Shown in pieces: positions 18,170 to 27,611 of a stretch of DNA of 64,000 nucleotides. The notes under the pieces were generated by a model. It was not told the DNA's origin. It did no database searches and saw nothing but the letters and a program-made list of their open reading frames with translations. Numbering within the stretch: the stretch's first letter is position 1; each line of letters begins with the position of its first letter. Position numbers and translations under genes: made by a program. The stretch spans positions 22,449 to 86,448 of the forward strand of contig NZ_PDKT01000003.1 in NCBI RefSeq assembly GCF_002933315.1, in the 5' to 3' direction. Origin of the DNA: Candidatus Pantoea edessiphila (GTDB lineage Bacteria > Pseudomonadota > Gammaproteobacteria > Enterobacterales > Enterobacteriaceae).

Positions 18170-18985
18170 ATGAGCATATTTAAAAGTAAAGATAATCTTA
18201 ATCTTTATTATAAAGATTGGGGAAACGGAGAACCAATTATATTCAGTCATGGTTGGCCTTTAAATGCTGACATGTGGGATATCCAAATGTATTTCCTAGC
18301 TAACAATGGTTATCGTGTCATTGCTTTTGATCGTCGCGGTTTTGGTCGTTCAGAACAACCATGGGTAAGTTATAATTATGATAATTTTTCTGATGATATT
18401 CATTGTTTAATTCAATATCTAAAATTACAAAACGTTACTTTAGTTGGTTTTTCTATGGGAGGAGGTGATGTATCACGTTATATTAGTAAATATGGCACAG
18501 ATAAAATAAAAAAACTTGTTTTATTAAGTTCTGTAACACCTATGGTTAGTAAAACCAAAAATAATCCTAATGGTGTTGAAAAATCTGTATTCGATAGTAT
18601 AAAATTAGAATTGTTAAAAGATAGACCGCAGTTCCTTAAAGAGTTTATAAAAACATTTTATGGTCATATGGTATCAGATGAAATAATTAATCAAACACTA
18701 AATATTGCCTTATTAGCTTCTATAAAAGCTACTATTGATTGTGTAACATCATTTTCTGAAACTAATTTTTATGATGATTTGACTAAAATTAATATTCCTA
18801 CATTAATTATTCACGGAATTAATGATCAAATTTTACCATATCAATTTACAAGTGAATTGACACATAAACTTATATCAAATTCAAAATTAAAATTGTATAA
18901 AAACGGTCCACATGGATTTATATTTACACATCAAGATCAACTAAAAAAAGATCTTATTGCATTTTTAAAGGAACAAAAAATTTAA
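18170..18985 (+). CDS. Alpha/beta hydrolase, arylesterase / cofactor-free haloperoxidase type
   Basis: 271 residues that resemble the Pseudomonas fluorescens esterase and bacterial non-haem chloroperoxidase family along the whole length. Seen: oxyanion-hole region FSHGWPLNADMW near residue 25, FDRRGFGRSEQPW near 53, nucleophile elbow GFSMGGGD with Ser95, and probable Asp219 (HGINDQ) and His248 (GPHGF). No signal peptide, so cytoplasmic. The natural substrate is unknown; members hydrolyse aryl esters or lactones and show perhydrolase activity. It ends 4 bp before yggS. I know of no E. coli gene at this position, so it was either kept from an unusual ancestor or acquired. Base use looks like its neighbours. 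Confidence 0.88.
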   Translation: MSIFKSKDNLNLYYKDWGNGEPIIFSHGWPLNADMWDIQMYFLANNGYRVIAFDRRGFGRSEQPWVSYNYDNFSDDIHCLIQYLKLQNVTLVGFSMGGGDVSRYISKYGTDKIKKLVLLSSVTPMVSKTKNNPNGVEKSVFDSIKLELLKDRPQFLKEFIKTFYGHMVSDEIINQTLNIALLASIKATIDCVTSFSETNFYDDLTKINIPTLIIHGINDQILPYQFTSELTHKLISNSKLKLYKNGPHGFIFTHQDQLKKDLIAFLKEQKI

Positions 18986-18989
18986 TTTT

Positions 18990-19688
18990 ATGATATCGAT
19001 TCAATATAATTTAGAAAAAATAATAAAAAAAATATACAATATATCTTTATTACATAATCGTAATCCTAAAGAAATTAAAATACTAGCAGTAAGTAAAAAT
19101 AAATCTATAAATGACATTTTAGAAGCTAAATCCTTCGGACAAATTAGGTTTGGAGAAAACTATGTACAAGAAAGTATCGAAAAAATTAAAATGTTAAAAA
19201 TCTCACATCCCAATTTGGAATGGCATTTTATTGGTCCATTGCAGTCTAATAAAAGTCGTTTAGTAGCAGAAAATTTCTCTTGGTGTCAAACGATTGATAG
19301 AATTCATATTGCACAGAGATTAAACAAACAAAGACCGATATCACTACCTCCATTAAATGTATTAATTCAAGTTAATATTAGTAATGAAGATAAAAAATCT
19401 GGAATAATAATAAATGATGTTTTTGATATGGCAAAACAAATCATATCTTTACCTAATTTAAAATTACGTGGATTAATGGCTATTCCTAAAATAGAAAATG
19501 ATTACAATAAACAATTAAATGAATATAAAAGAATGGTGCAAATATTTAAATATCTTAAATTACATTTTAATCATATTGATACTATTTCATTAGGTATGAG
19601 CAATGATATAGAAGCAGCGATTGTTGCAGGAAGTACAATGTTACGTATTGGTACTGCAATATTTGGTATTAGAAATAATCTTAAATAA
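18990..19688 (+). CDS. yggS: Pyridoxal phosphate homeostasis protein (YggS/PROSC family)
   Basis: Fold-type III PLP-binding protein without known catalysis that keeps free vitamin B6 vitamers in balance. 232 residues (E. coli 234). Seen: PLP-lysine segment LAVSKNK near residue 33, FGENYVQE near 52, EWHFIGPLQSNKSR near 72, and LSLGMS and GSTMLRIGTAIFG near the end. It follows the hydrolase by 4 bp, so the two are probably cotranscribed. yggT, yggU and rdgB, between yggS and hemW in E. coli, are missing. Confidence 0.96.
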   Translation: MISIQYNLEKIIKKIYNISLLHNRNPKEIKILAVSKNKSINDILEAKSFGQIRFGENYVQESIEKIKMLKISHPNLEWHFIGPLQSNKSRLVAENFSWCQTIDRIHIAQRLNKQRPISLPPLNVLIQVNISNEDKKSGIIINDVFDMAKQIISLPNLKLRGLMAIPKIENDYNKQLNEYKRMVQIFKYLKLHFNHIDTISLGMSNDIEAAIVAGSTMLRIGTAIFGIRNNLK

Positions 19689-19737
19689 AGATAAAAAATA
19701 TTATTAATATTTTTTATATATTATATTATTCAGATAA

Positions 19738-20874
19738 ATGTATTATTTACCTCCATTAAGCCTTTATATCCATATTCCTTGGTGTATAAAAAAGTGTTAC
19801 TATTGTGACTTTAATTCTCATGAATTAACAAAACAGGTATCTTATATTGATTATATAAATCATTTGTTGTTGGATCTTAAAAATGATTTTTATTTAATTA
19901 GTAATAGAGAAATATATACCATTTTTATTGGAGGAGGAACACCAAATTTAATTGATATAAATTCAATGGATATTTTAATTAATGGTATTAGAAAAATTTT
20001 AAATTTTTCAGAAAATATAGAAATTACTATAGAAATAAATCCAGGTATCACTAATGATAATATATTATCTTTTTACAAAAATGTTGGAATTAATCGAATT
20101 TCAATTGGTGCACAAAGTTTTAATATAAATCATTTAAAATCTTTAGGACGTATTCATAATCCAAAAGACATAAAAAATACAATAGAATTAGTTAAAAAAT
20201 TTGAATTAAATAATTTTAATATTGATTTAATGTATGGTTTACCAAATCAATCTATTAAAGAAGCTATAAATGATTTATACCAAACTATCTCATTAAACCC
20301 TTCACATATATCTTGGTATCAACTGACTATTGAACCTAATACATTTTTCAGTTCTCAATGTATTGATTTACCTAATGAAAAAATATTATTGAGTATATTT
20401 CAAAAAGGACATTCTTTGTTAAGAAAAGCTGGCTATCAGCAATATGAAATTTCAAATTATTCTAAGCCAAATTATTTTTGCAAACATAATCTTAATTATT
20501 GGTATTTCGGAGATTATATTGGTATTGGTTGCGGTGCACATGGAAAAATAACTCAACCAGATGGTCAAACTTTACGTACTATAAAAAACCGTCATCCTAA
20601 AAAATTTATGAAAGGGTTATATCTTAGTAGAAAATATTTTATTTCTGAAAATGATAAACCCTTTGAATATTTTATTAATAGATTTCGTTTGACATCAGCT
20701 GTATGTCGTAAAGAATTTGAATTCTCAACTGGCTTAAAAGAAAATTTTATTCGTGCACACATGGATATAGCAATAGAAAAAGGCTATATATTTGAAACAA
20801 AAGAAAATTGGCAATTAAGTAAAAAAGGTAAATTATTTCTTAATGATTTATTAGAATTATTTATTATAGATTAA
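19738..20874 (+). CDS. hemW: Radical SAM haem chaperone HemW
   Basis: Coproporphyrinogen oxidase-like radical SAM protein that binds haem and acts in haem trafficking. 378 residues, the E. coli length. The N-terminal MYYLPPLSLYIHIPWC leads into the Fe-S motif CIKKCYYCDF (CxxxCxxC); GGGTPN is the SAM-binding glycine motif, and HNLNYWYFGDYIGIGCGAHG lies in the C-terminal half. 49 bp after yggS, same strand. It fits with hemB retained at 24481-25461. Confidence 0.95.
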   Translation: MYYLPPLSLYIHIPWCIKKCYYCDFNSHELTKQVSYIDYINHLLLDLKNDFYLISNREIYTIFIGGGTPNLIDINSMDILINGIRKILNFSENIEITIEINPGITNDNILSFYKNVGINRISIGAQSFNINHLKSLGRIHNPKDIKNTIELVKKFELNNFNIDLMYGLPNQSIKEAINDLYQTISLNPSHISWYQLTIEPNTFFSSQCIDLPNEKILLSIFQKGHSLLRKAGYQQYEISNYSKPNYFCKHNLNYWYFGDYIGIGCGAHGKITQPDGQTLRTIKNRHPKKFMKGLYLSRKYFISENDKPFEYFINRFRLTSAVCRKEFEFSTGLKENFIRAHMDIAIEKGYIFETKENWQLSKKGKLFLNDLLELFIID

Positions 20875-20902
20875 TGAAATATCTATTTTTAAATTGATTA
20901 AA

Positions 20903-21631
20903 TCATTTTATTTTTTCAAAAATTAACTCATAAATTTTATTTCCTAAAATTTGTCCACGTTTTTCAAATTTAGTAATTGGACTACTATCATTTTTATTAT
21001 AATCTTTTAAAGATCTATTTTTGTAATTAGTTGTATTATTTATAATTTTAATTATATAAAATGCATATTTTTCACAATCTGTTATTATATGAAATAAGGC
21101 ACCATATAAGTTAAGTTTTTGTGTTACTAGATTAATAAATGGCAAATTTACAATTCTACGTTTATGATGGCAAGTTTTTGGCCATGGATCAGGAAAAAAT
21201 AATTGCAATCTATGTATTGAATTATCAGGTATCATTTTTTCTAATACTTCAACTATATCGTGATATATAAGACGTAAATTTTTAATTTCTGCTGTTTTTG
21301 CTTCAATAAGACAATTGCAAATACCCGGTAGATATGTTTCTACTCCTAAAAAATTTTGGTCAGAATTATTTCTCGCCATATTAACTAAATTACTGTCCAT
21401 ACCGAATCCAATATCTAAAACTAATAATTTATCAGAACCAAATAATTCAGATAAATTTATTAATTTTGATTGAAACTCAATACCTATTGACGCCCAGTAA
21501 TCATCCAGTGCTAATTGTTGATTATTAGTTAATTTTTTTCTGCGATGTACAAAACTACGAATTCTAGGATAGAATGAATTATTATAAATTTTACTGCTTT
21601 TATTTTTTAATGAAAAAATGTTATCAATCAT
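20903..21631 (-). CDS. trmB: tRNA (guanine-46-N7)-methyltransferase
   Basis: Makes m7G46 in tRNA variable loops. 242 residues (E. coli 239). Seen: SFVHRRKKLTNNQQLALDDYW at the N-terminus, a SAM-binding motif I written LDIGFGMDSN (residues 73-81), and the signature FFPDPWPKTCHHKRR near 150. In the family the SAM motif is usually GFGMG; Asp79 replaces the last glycine, which could lower cofactor affinity or be neutral. It is convergent with hemW (28-bp gap). mutY, adjacent in E. coli, is absent. Confidence 0.94.
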   Translation of the reverse strand: MIDNIFSLKNKSSKIYNNSFYPRIRSFVHRRKKLTNNQQLALDDYWASIGIEFQSKLINLSELFGSDKLLVLDIGFGMDSNLVNMARNNSDQNFLGVETYLPGICNCLIEAKTAEIKNLRLIYHDIVEVLEKMIPDNSIHRLQLFFPDPWPKTCHHKRRIVNLPFINLVTQKLNLYGALFHIITDCEKYAFYIIKIINNTTNYKNRSLKDYNKNDSSPITKFEKRGQILGNKIYELIFEKIK

Positions 21632-21791
21632 AAAAACATTCAGTATAAAAATTTGTATAAAATGATTAATATTATAATAATATTACATGTGATACAAAAG
21701 TATTTTTTACATAAAAAATACTTTAACTATTAATTTATTTAAATTATCATATTGATATCAATTCATTATCAAATAAGGTATAAAAATTATA

Positions 21792-22022
21792 ATGAGTCGT
21801 ACTGTTTTTTGTGCTTTCTTACAATGTCAATCTGAAGGGTTAGATTTTCAAGTTTATCCTGGTAGTATTGGTAAACGTATTCACAATGAAATTTCAAAAA
21901 AAGCTTGGCAACAATGGATAAATAAACAAACTACATTAATTAATGAAAATAAACTTAACTTAATTAATCAAAACGATCGTAAATTTTTAGAAAATGAAAT
22001 GATTAAATTTCTATTTAAGTAG
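21792..22022 (+). CDS. yggX: Probable Fe(2+)-trafficking protein YggX, C-terminally short
   Basis: Small protein linked to iron-sulfur cluster protection from oxidative damage. The 76 residues match the first part of E. coli YggX (91): [11 protein letters not shown] with the conserved Cys7, then [12 protein letters not shown] and [15 protein letters not shown]. It ends just after MIKFLF, so the last 15 or so residues of the family, a poorly conserved tail, are missing. It is divergent from trmB and convergent with ruvX. Confidence 0.93.
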   Translation: MSRTVFCAFLQCQSEGLDFQVYPGSIGKRIHNEISKKAWQQWINKQTTLINENKLNLINQNDRKFLENEMIKFLFK

Positions 22023-22121
22023 TGTATTTTTAATTTACACCAAGATATCAATATAATCTATATATGTTATCTAATCTATATTGGTATATGAATATTATAG
22101 CTAAATTTTTAATTTAATATT

Positions 22122-22574
22122 TTATTTATATGTTAAAATATCTTTTGAAAGATATGCAGTTATCCAATCTTGTAAAATAATTGCAGCAGATTTAGAATCA
22201 ATTGAACTTCTTACTAAATTACGATATCCTCCGTATCTAAATAGTTCTGAACGTGCTTCTTTTGTACTTAAACGTTCGTCCTGCATACAAATTTGAATAT
22301 TAAATCTATCACATAAATAATTAGCAAATTTTCTAGCACAGTCAGTAAAACATTGGTCTGTTCCATCCATATTTAATGGTAAACCAACTACAAGTAAACT
22401 TGGTTGCCATTCCTTTATTAATTTTTCAATTTGTAGCCAATTTGGTATTCCATTCTTTACCCTTATAGTATCAATAGGATGTGCTGTACCAGTAACTAAC
22501 TGTCCAATTGCAACACCAATATTATTAGAACCAAAATCAAATCCTAGTATAATTTTTGTCAAAAATTTAGGCAT
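22122..22574 (-). CDS. ruvX: Putative pre-16S rRNA nuclease / RuvX (YqgF)
   Basis: RNase H-fold protein needed for 16S rRNA 5' end maturation; also studied as a Holliday-junction resolvase. The ATG at 22574 gives 150 residues (E. coli 138); an in-frame GTG at 22586 would add four. Seen: [15 protein letters not shown] with the first catalytic Asp, [11 protein letters not shown] near residue 87, DERLSTKEA near 115, and the final catalytic Asp region DSKSAAIIL. It overlaps the end of yqgE by 8 bp, so the two are translationally coupled. Confidence 0.94.
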   Translation of the reverse strand: MPKFLTKIILGFDFGSNNIGVAIGQLVTGTAHPIDTIRVKNGIPNWLQIEKLIKEWQPSLLVVGLPLNMDGTDQCFTDCARKFANYLCDRFNIQICMQDERLSTKEARSELFRYGGYRNLVRSSIDSKSAAIILQDWITAYLSKDILTYK

Positions 22575-23130
22575 GTCCTGTGTCACTAGAAATATTATTT
22601 ATGTTCACTCCAATGCTTAAAGCTGCTTTACTCCAGCGTTCAGATATTGGAGTTTGAAATAAAATTATATTACTTGCAGGCATAGTTAACCAAGAATTTG
22701 TCATTATTTCATTTTCTAATTGATTTTTTTCCCACGCACAATAGCCAAGTGAAACTAAGATATCACTTGGTTGTAAATGCGAACCAATAATCTCTAATAC
22801 ATCTTTTGATGTTGTAATAACAACAGTCTCAGAGATATATATACTGTTATTAAAAATACGCTGTGCAGAATGTAATATAAATCCTCTATCTTCAGCTAAT
22901 GGACCTCCGCTAAAAACTGGTTTATCAATTTTTATATTATGATCTCTATCATCTATAGAAATTTTTAATTTTTTAAGTATATCTTCTATAGTTAAGTTTT
23001 TTATAGGTTTATTGATAATTAATCCCATTGCCCCATTTTCATTATGTTCACAAATATATATAACAGAACGCTTAAAAAATGGCTCATTTAATGAAGGCAT
23101 AGCAATTAAAAAATGATGTTGTAAATTCAT
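22567..23130 (-). CDS. yqgE: UPF0301 protein YqgE
   Basis: Conserved protein of unknown function. The ATG at 23130 gives [14 protein letters not shown] and 187 residues, exactly the E. coli length; an upstream in-frame start would add six residues with no counterpart. Seen: [20 protein letters not shown] near residue 24, the [13 protein letters not shown] motif near 75, and the conserved final GHA. It sits in the gshB-yqgE-ruvX order of E. coli and overlaps ruvX. Confidence 0.93.
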   Translation of the reverse strand: MNLQHHFLIAMPSLNEPFFKRSVIYICEHNENGAMGLIINKPIKNLTIEDILKKLKISIDDRDHNIKIDKPVFSGGPLAEDRGFILHSAQRIFNNSIYISETVVITTSKDVLEIIGSHLQPSDILVSLGYCAWEKNQLENEIMTNSWLTMPASNIILFQTPISERWSKAALSIGVNINNISSDTGHA

Positions 23131-23205
23131 TATTACATAATATACCAAAATTCATCTAGTACAATATTAATACAAGTGCTGAATTGTAAATTACAGTTCC
23201 TATAA

Positions 23206-24150
23206 TCAATACAAGAGCTTTTCAATTGCATTCATCAATATGGAAGTAATTGAAATTGGAAAGGCTGATTCAATTTGACAAACACCAGTGGGGCTAGTTA
23301 CATTAATTTCTGTAAGTTTATTACCAATAATATCTAATCCAACAAAAATTAAACCTCTCTTTTTTAAATCTACACCAATTTTTTTAGCAATTTTTAAATC
23401 ACTTTGACTGAGGAGTTTTATTTCACTATGACCACCGGCTATAAGATTGGCTCTATGTTCTCCTTGTTTAGGCATTCTAACTAAACAATAAGGCATTGGT
23501 TCTCCATCTACTACTAAAACTCGTTTATCGCCATATTTAATATCCGGAATATATTCTTGTGCTGTACAAAATATACTACCATCTTTAGTTAACGTTTCTA
23601 TAACCACTGAAAAATTAAGATCATTATTTTTTAAATAAAAAACAGATTTACCACCCATATTATCCAGTGGTTTTACTACTATATCATTATGTTTCTTCCA
23701 AAAATGTTGTAACTGTTTTTTATTACAAGTCACTAAAGTACTAGGAGTGAATTCGTTAAACCATGATATATATAATTTTTCATTACAATCTCTCAAACTT
23801 TGTGGTTTATTTATAATTACAGTGCCCAATTTTTCAGCGTATTCTAAGATATATGTTGCATAAATATATTGCATATCAAATGGTGGATCTTTACGCATCA
23901 TAATTACGTCAAGATCAGAAAGTTTAATATTTTGTTTTTTATCAAATTTATACCAATTTTCTTTATTATTTTGTACATCTAATAAACAAGCATTTGCATA
24001 AGCTGTATTTTCACGTATAGAAAGATCATTTATTTCCATGTAATAAATTTTATAATGACGTCTTTTTGCTTCTAATAAAATAGCAAAAGTAGTATCTTTT
24101 TTTATATTAATAGAAGAAATTGGATCCATTAATATGCCAAGTTTAATCAT
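23206..24150 (-). CDS. gshB: Glutathione synthetase
   Basis: ATP-grasp ligase joining glycine to gamma-glutamylcysteine. 314 residues (E. coli 315). Seen: MIKLGILMDPISSI at the N-terminus, MMRKDPPFDMQYIYAT near residue 84, the ATP-grasp VVKPLDNMGGKSVF near 155, GDKRVLVVDGEP near 208, and EINVTSPTGV near the C-terminus. A TTAGAGAGATT-type Shine-Dalgarno region (plus-strand AATCTCTCTAA) precedes the ATG. First gene of gshB-yqgE-ruvX. Whether gshA survives cannot be seen here. Confidence 0.96.
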   Translation of the reverse strand: MIKLGILMDPISSINIKKDTTFAILLEAKRRHYKIYYMEINDLSIRENTAYANACLLDVQNNKENWYKFDKKQNIKLSDLDVIMMRKDPPFDMQYIYATYILEYAEKLGTVIINKPQSLRDCNEKLYISWFNEFTPSTLVTCNKKQLQHFWKKHNDIVVKPLDNMGGKSVFYLKNNDLNFSVVIETLTKDGSIFCTAQEYIPDIKYGDKRVLVVDGEPMPYCLVRMPKQGEHRANLIAGGHSEIKLLSQSDLKIAKKIGVDLKKRGLIFVGLDIIGNKLTEINVTSPTGVCQIESAFPISITSILMNAIEKLLY

Positions 24151-24480
24151 TATTATCTCCTTAGAGAGATTTAATATATAAAATTATTTTTTAATACGTG
24201 TATAAAATCAATATAACTATTTAGTTAGATACTTTTAAAATTAAGTATAAAAACATTTAATGAATTTTAATTCACATTAGTTAATGTAATAACGTAAATC
24301 AAAAATAATTTCAGTTGACTTGCATAAAAAATAATTGAATTATTTTTTATTGTAACATAATTAAAAATTATGCTATTTTTAATAAAATATTAATTAATAA
24401 CAATAAAATTATTATATCAAGATTATTTTAACATTTAAATAATTAACATTAATCATGTTGCAAACAATAAAAATCAATTT
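24151..24480. other. 330-bp gap between gshB and hemB
   Basis: Non-coding, AT-rich. It contains the hairpin at 24324-24350, and the part nearer gshB should hold the gshB promoter. No gene is recognised. Confidence 0.55.
24324..24350. terminator. Rho-independent terminator-like hairpin downstream of hemB
   Basis: An 11-bp AT stem (24324-24334 with 24340-24350) and a five-base TTGAA loop. The arms contain A6 and T6 runs, so a U-rich strand follows the loop in either direction. It lies 131 bp after the hemB stop and separates hemB from gshB. Confidence 0.6.
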
Positions 24481-25461
24481 TCATTGAATAATTTTTTTTT
24501 CAGCTAGATCAAGAGTAAAATAACTAAAAATAAGATCGGCACCAGCTCGTTTAATTGCACCTAAACTTTCTAGTATTGCTTTATATTCATCTATTGCACC
24601 TGCCTGAGCGGCAAATTTAATCATAGAATATTCTCCACTTACTTGATATGCAGCCAAAGGTATTTCTGTTTTTTCACGTATATCACGCAAAATATCTAGA
24701 TAAGCACCTGCTGGTTTTACCATGAGTACATCTGCACCTTCGATAACATCAATTAAAGATTCTCGAATTGCTTCTCTGCGGTTCATTGGATTTATTTGAT
24801 AGGTATTCCGGTCTCCTATAAAATTAATTCCAGTTGCTTCACGGAAAGGACCATAAAAAGAAGATGAAAATTTAGTAGAATAAGAAATAATAGCAGTTTG
24901 AGTAAAACCAGATAAATCCAAAGATCTACGTATATTTTGCACTTGTCCATCCATAGAGGCTGATGGAGCAATAAAATCAACTCCAGCTGCTGCTGCTACT
25001 ACTGCTTGTTTACACATATTTATTAATGTTTTATCATTATCTATATTATCATTATGTATTACACCACAATGTCCATGAGTAGTATATTGGCAGAAACAAT
25101 TATCAGATATTAAGATTATTTCTGGGACGATGTTTTTGCATATATGAATAATACGCGACATTAGACCTTTTTCATTCCATGTATCACTTCCTATATCATC
25201 AACCTTATGAGAGATACCAAACAATAGTACTACTTTAATACCTGCATTAGCTATACGCTCTATTTCATAGGCTAATTTTTTTTCAGGAATTCGCATGATT
25301 CCCGGCATACTTGATATTTCTTTATAGTCATGTAAATCTTCTTCTATGAAAATTGGATAAGCTAATTTATTTAGACTAAGATTAACTTCTTGAAATATTT
25401 GACGTATTAAAACATTTGCACGTAGTCTTCTTGGACGATGTATTAATTTAATAAATTTCAT
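24481..25461 (-). CDS. hemB: Delta-aminolevulinic acid dehydratase (porphobilinogen synthase)
   Basis: Condenses two 5-aminolevulinates to porphobilinogen in haem synthesis. 326 residues (E. coli 324). Zinc-site cysteines are Cys122, Cys124 and Cys132 ([13 protein letters not shown]); Schiff-base lysines are Lys197 ([15 protein letters not shown]) and Lys249 ([10 protein letters not shown]). All expected catalytic residues are present. It stands alone between two non-coding gaps, next to rsmD, an order not found in E. coli, so a local rearrangement or large deletion joins the blocks. Confidence 0.97.
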   Translation of the reverse strand: MKFIKLIHRPRRLRANVLIRQIFQEVNLSLNKLAYPIFIEEDLHDYKEISSMPGIMRIPEKKLAYEIERIANAGIKVVLLFGISHKVDDIGSDTWNEKGLMSRIIHICKNIVPEIILISDNCFCQYTTHGHCGVIHNDNIDNDKTLINMCKQAVVAAAAGVDFIAPSASMDGQVQNIRRSLDLSGFTQTAIISYSTKFSSSFYGPFREATGINFIGDRNTYQINPMNRREAIRESLIDVIEGADVLMVKPAGAYLDILRDIREKTEIPLAAYQVSGEYSMIKFAAQAGAIDEYKAILESLGAIKRAGADLIFSYFTLDLAEKKIIQ

Positions 25462-25841
25462 ATGAATTGTTTTATAATATATTAAATTAAAATTATAACA
25501 CTTTAATAAATAATTTTTTATAAATTACTGCTATACTAGTGCTATGTTTAGGGCTATGTTCAAATAGTATACTATAACCATTTAAATAATATTATTGATG
25601 CTTTGAAAAAATATTTATAAAATAATATATTACAAAACTTATAGTTTATTATATTTACAAATAATTTCGTGTTTTTTAAATATAAATGTATCAAATAATA
25701 ATATTTGCTAGTTCAAATTTAATATGACAATAACAACTCATATAAAAAATGATATTACCTGCTAGTTTATTTAATGCGTTTAAAGCTTAAAATTTTATTT
25801 GATTTGTTTAATGTTGTTTTAAGATATTAGTTAATAATGTT
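25462..25841. other. 380-bp gap between hemB and rsmD
   Basis: AT-rich, no gene or RNA recognised. It marks a break in E. coli-like synteny (hemB block on one side, rsmD-ftsY-rpoH block on the other). Confidence 0.55.
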
Positions 25842-26417
25842 TTATTTAATTTGATACAAAGAATACATTACTTTTCCAGCAGTTTTTTTATGACATAAAC
25901 TCCAATTTTTTGGTATGTTTATTGTTATAGCGTTTATCTTGTTTTCAATATATATAAGAGAAGAACTACTTAACCAACCATTTCTATTCAGTAAATATAC
26001 AGTTTTATTTATTAAATTATTCTTAAATGGTGGATCAATAAACACTATATCGAATGGTGTACCTTTTCTTTTTAGCCATAACAAAGTATCTGTTTGTATA
26101 ATTTCACTATTAATAACCTTAAATCTATTAAGGTTATTTTGTAGTTGTTTTACTATGGAAAAATTTAATTCTAGCATTATCACATAATTTGCATATCTTG
26201 ATATTGCTTCAAATCCAAGTGATCCACTACCTGCAAAACAATCCAGACAATTAGATTTTTCAATTACAGGAGTTAGCCAATTAAATAAAGTTTCCCTAAT
26301 TCTATCTGTAGTAGGACGTAATTCATTTTTATTTAATACAGGTAATCTATGTCTTTTCCATTGACCTCCAATAATACGAATATAACCAGAACGATAATTA
26401 TTATAAAATTTTTTCAT
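25842..26417 (-). CDS. rsmD: 16S rRNA (guanine-966-N2)-methyltransferase
   Basis: Methylates G966 of 16S rRNA. 191 residues (E. coli 198). Seen: RIIGGQWKRHRLPV near the N-terminus, RPTTDRIRETLFNWL, the SAM-binding LDCFAGSGSLGFEAISR near residue 58, and the catalytic DPPF motif near 127. Divergent from ftsY with a 108-bp intergenic region, as in E. coli. Confidence 0.95.
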   Translation of the reverse strand: MKKFYNNYRSGYIRIIGGQWKRHRLPVLNKNELRPTTDRIRETLFNWLTPVIEKSNCLDCFAGSGSLGFEAISRYANYVIMLELNFSIVKQLQNNLNRFKVINSEIIQTDTLLWLKRKGTPFDIVFIDPPFKNNLINKTVYLLNRNGWLSSSSLIYIENKINAITINIPKNWSLCHKKTAGKVMYSLYQIK

Positions 26418-26525
26418 TGAGATATTTATTATGATAATATGTAATTGAAAATGTTAAGACAACATGAATGAAAAAGAAATACAAAAATTATATTTTTGTT
26501 ATTAATATCGGAGATATTCAATATA

Positions 26526-27611
26526 ATGGTAAAAAAAAATAGTTCTTTTTTTTCTTGGTTAGGATTAAAAAAAGATAAAGAAACACAAACATCGTTTGCT
26601 AAAAAAATAAATAATGATAATTTAATGACAAAACAGCCAGAAAAAATTATAGAGATTAACGAAAAAAATCAAAATATAAAAATAAATAATACTAAAGAAA
26701 AACAAGGATTATTTGCACGTTTAAAACATAGCCTTATAAGAACACGTCAAAATTTAACATTGAATTTAATGAAATTATTTCATGGGAAATCAGTAAATGA
26801 TGATTTATTTGAAAAATTGGAAGAACAACTATTAATAGCAGATGTTGGCATAGAAACTACTAAAACAATTATTGAAAGATTATCTCAACAAGTAAATCTA
26901 AAAAGTATATATGATTCAAAAGATCTTTTTAATTTATTAAAAACTGAGTTAACTAGTATGCTTGAAGTAACAGATAATTCACTTAAAATAAACAAAAACA
27001 AACCTTTTGTTATATTAGTAGTAGGAGTCAATGGCGTTGGAAAAACAACTACTATTGGTAAATTAGCTTACCATTATAGTAAATTAGGTAAATCAGTTAT
27101 TTTAGCAGCAGGAGATACATTTCGTGCAGCCGCTGTTGAACAATTACAATTTTGGGGTAAAAAAAATAAAATTTCGGTAATTTCACAAAATATCGGAGCT
27201 GACTCTACTTCTGTAATTTTTGATGCTATACAATCTGCTAAATCTCGTGAAATAGATATCATAATTGCAGATACTGCTGGACGTCTTCATAACAAATTGC
27301 AACTTATGGAAGAATTGCAAAAAACTATTCGTGTAATAAAAAAGCTAGATATATCTGCACCTCATGAAATAATGTTAATTATAGATGCTAATACTGGTCA
27401 AAATGCTGTTGCGCAAGCTAAATTATTTCATCAATATATTAATGTAACAGGAATTACAATTACAAAATTAGATGGTACTGCAAAAGGTGGTGTGATATTC
27501 TCTATAGCTAACCAATTAAATATACCAATTAGATTTATTTGTATAGGAGAAACAGTAGAAGATATTAGACTTTTTAAGTCTAGAGAATTTATTGAAGCAA
27601 TATTTTCTTAA
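26526..27611 (+). CDS. ftsY: Signal recognition particle receptor FtsY, short acidic domain
   Basis: SRP receptor GTPase that docks ribosome-nascent chains at SecYEG. The ATG at 26526 gives MVKKNSSFFSWLGLKKDK, the amphipathic membrane-targeting motif of E. coli; an upstream in-frame start would add ten unrelated residues. 361 residues against 497 in E. coli: the acidic A domain is reduced to about 50 residues and is rich in Lys/Asn rather than Glu. The NG domain is intact: GVNGVGKTTTIGKLA, DTFRAAAVEQL, DTAGRL, TKLDGTAKGG. ftsE and ftsX are missing downstream. Confidence 0.96.
   Translation: MVKKNSSFFSWLGLKKDKETQTSFAKKINNDNLMTKQPEKIIEINEKNQNIKINNTKEKQGLFARLKHSLIRTRQNLTLNLMKLFHGKSVNDDLFEKLEEQLLIADVGIETTKTIIERLSQQVNLKSIYDSKDLFNLLKTELTSMLEVTDNSLKINKNKPFVILVVGVNGVGKTTTIGKLAYHYSKLGKSVILAAGDTFRAAAVEQLQFWGKKNKISVISQNIGADSTSVIFDAIQSAKSREIDIIIADTAGRLHNKLQLMEELQKTIRVIKKLDISAPHEIMLIIDANTGQNAVAQAKLFHQYINVTGITITKLDGTAKGGVIFSIANQLNIPIRFICIGETVEDIRLFKSREFIEAIFS

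Noticed and set aside
20875..20902. Terminator hairpin between convergent hemW and trmB
   Set aside because: Only a short imperfect dyad (AAATTGAT/ATCATTTT) is visible, too weak to call.
25915..26187. 90-codon open frame on the plus strand
   Set aside because: It is antisense to rsmD and has no start signal.
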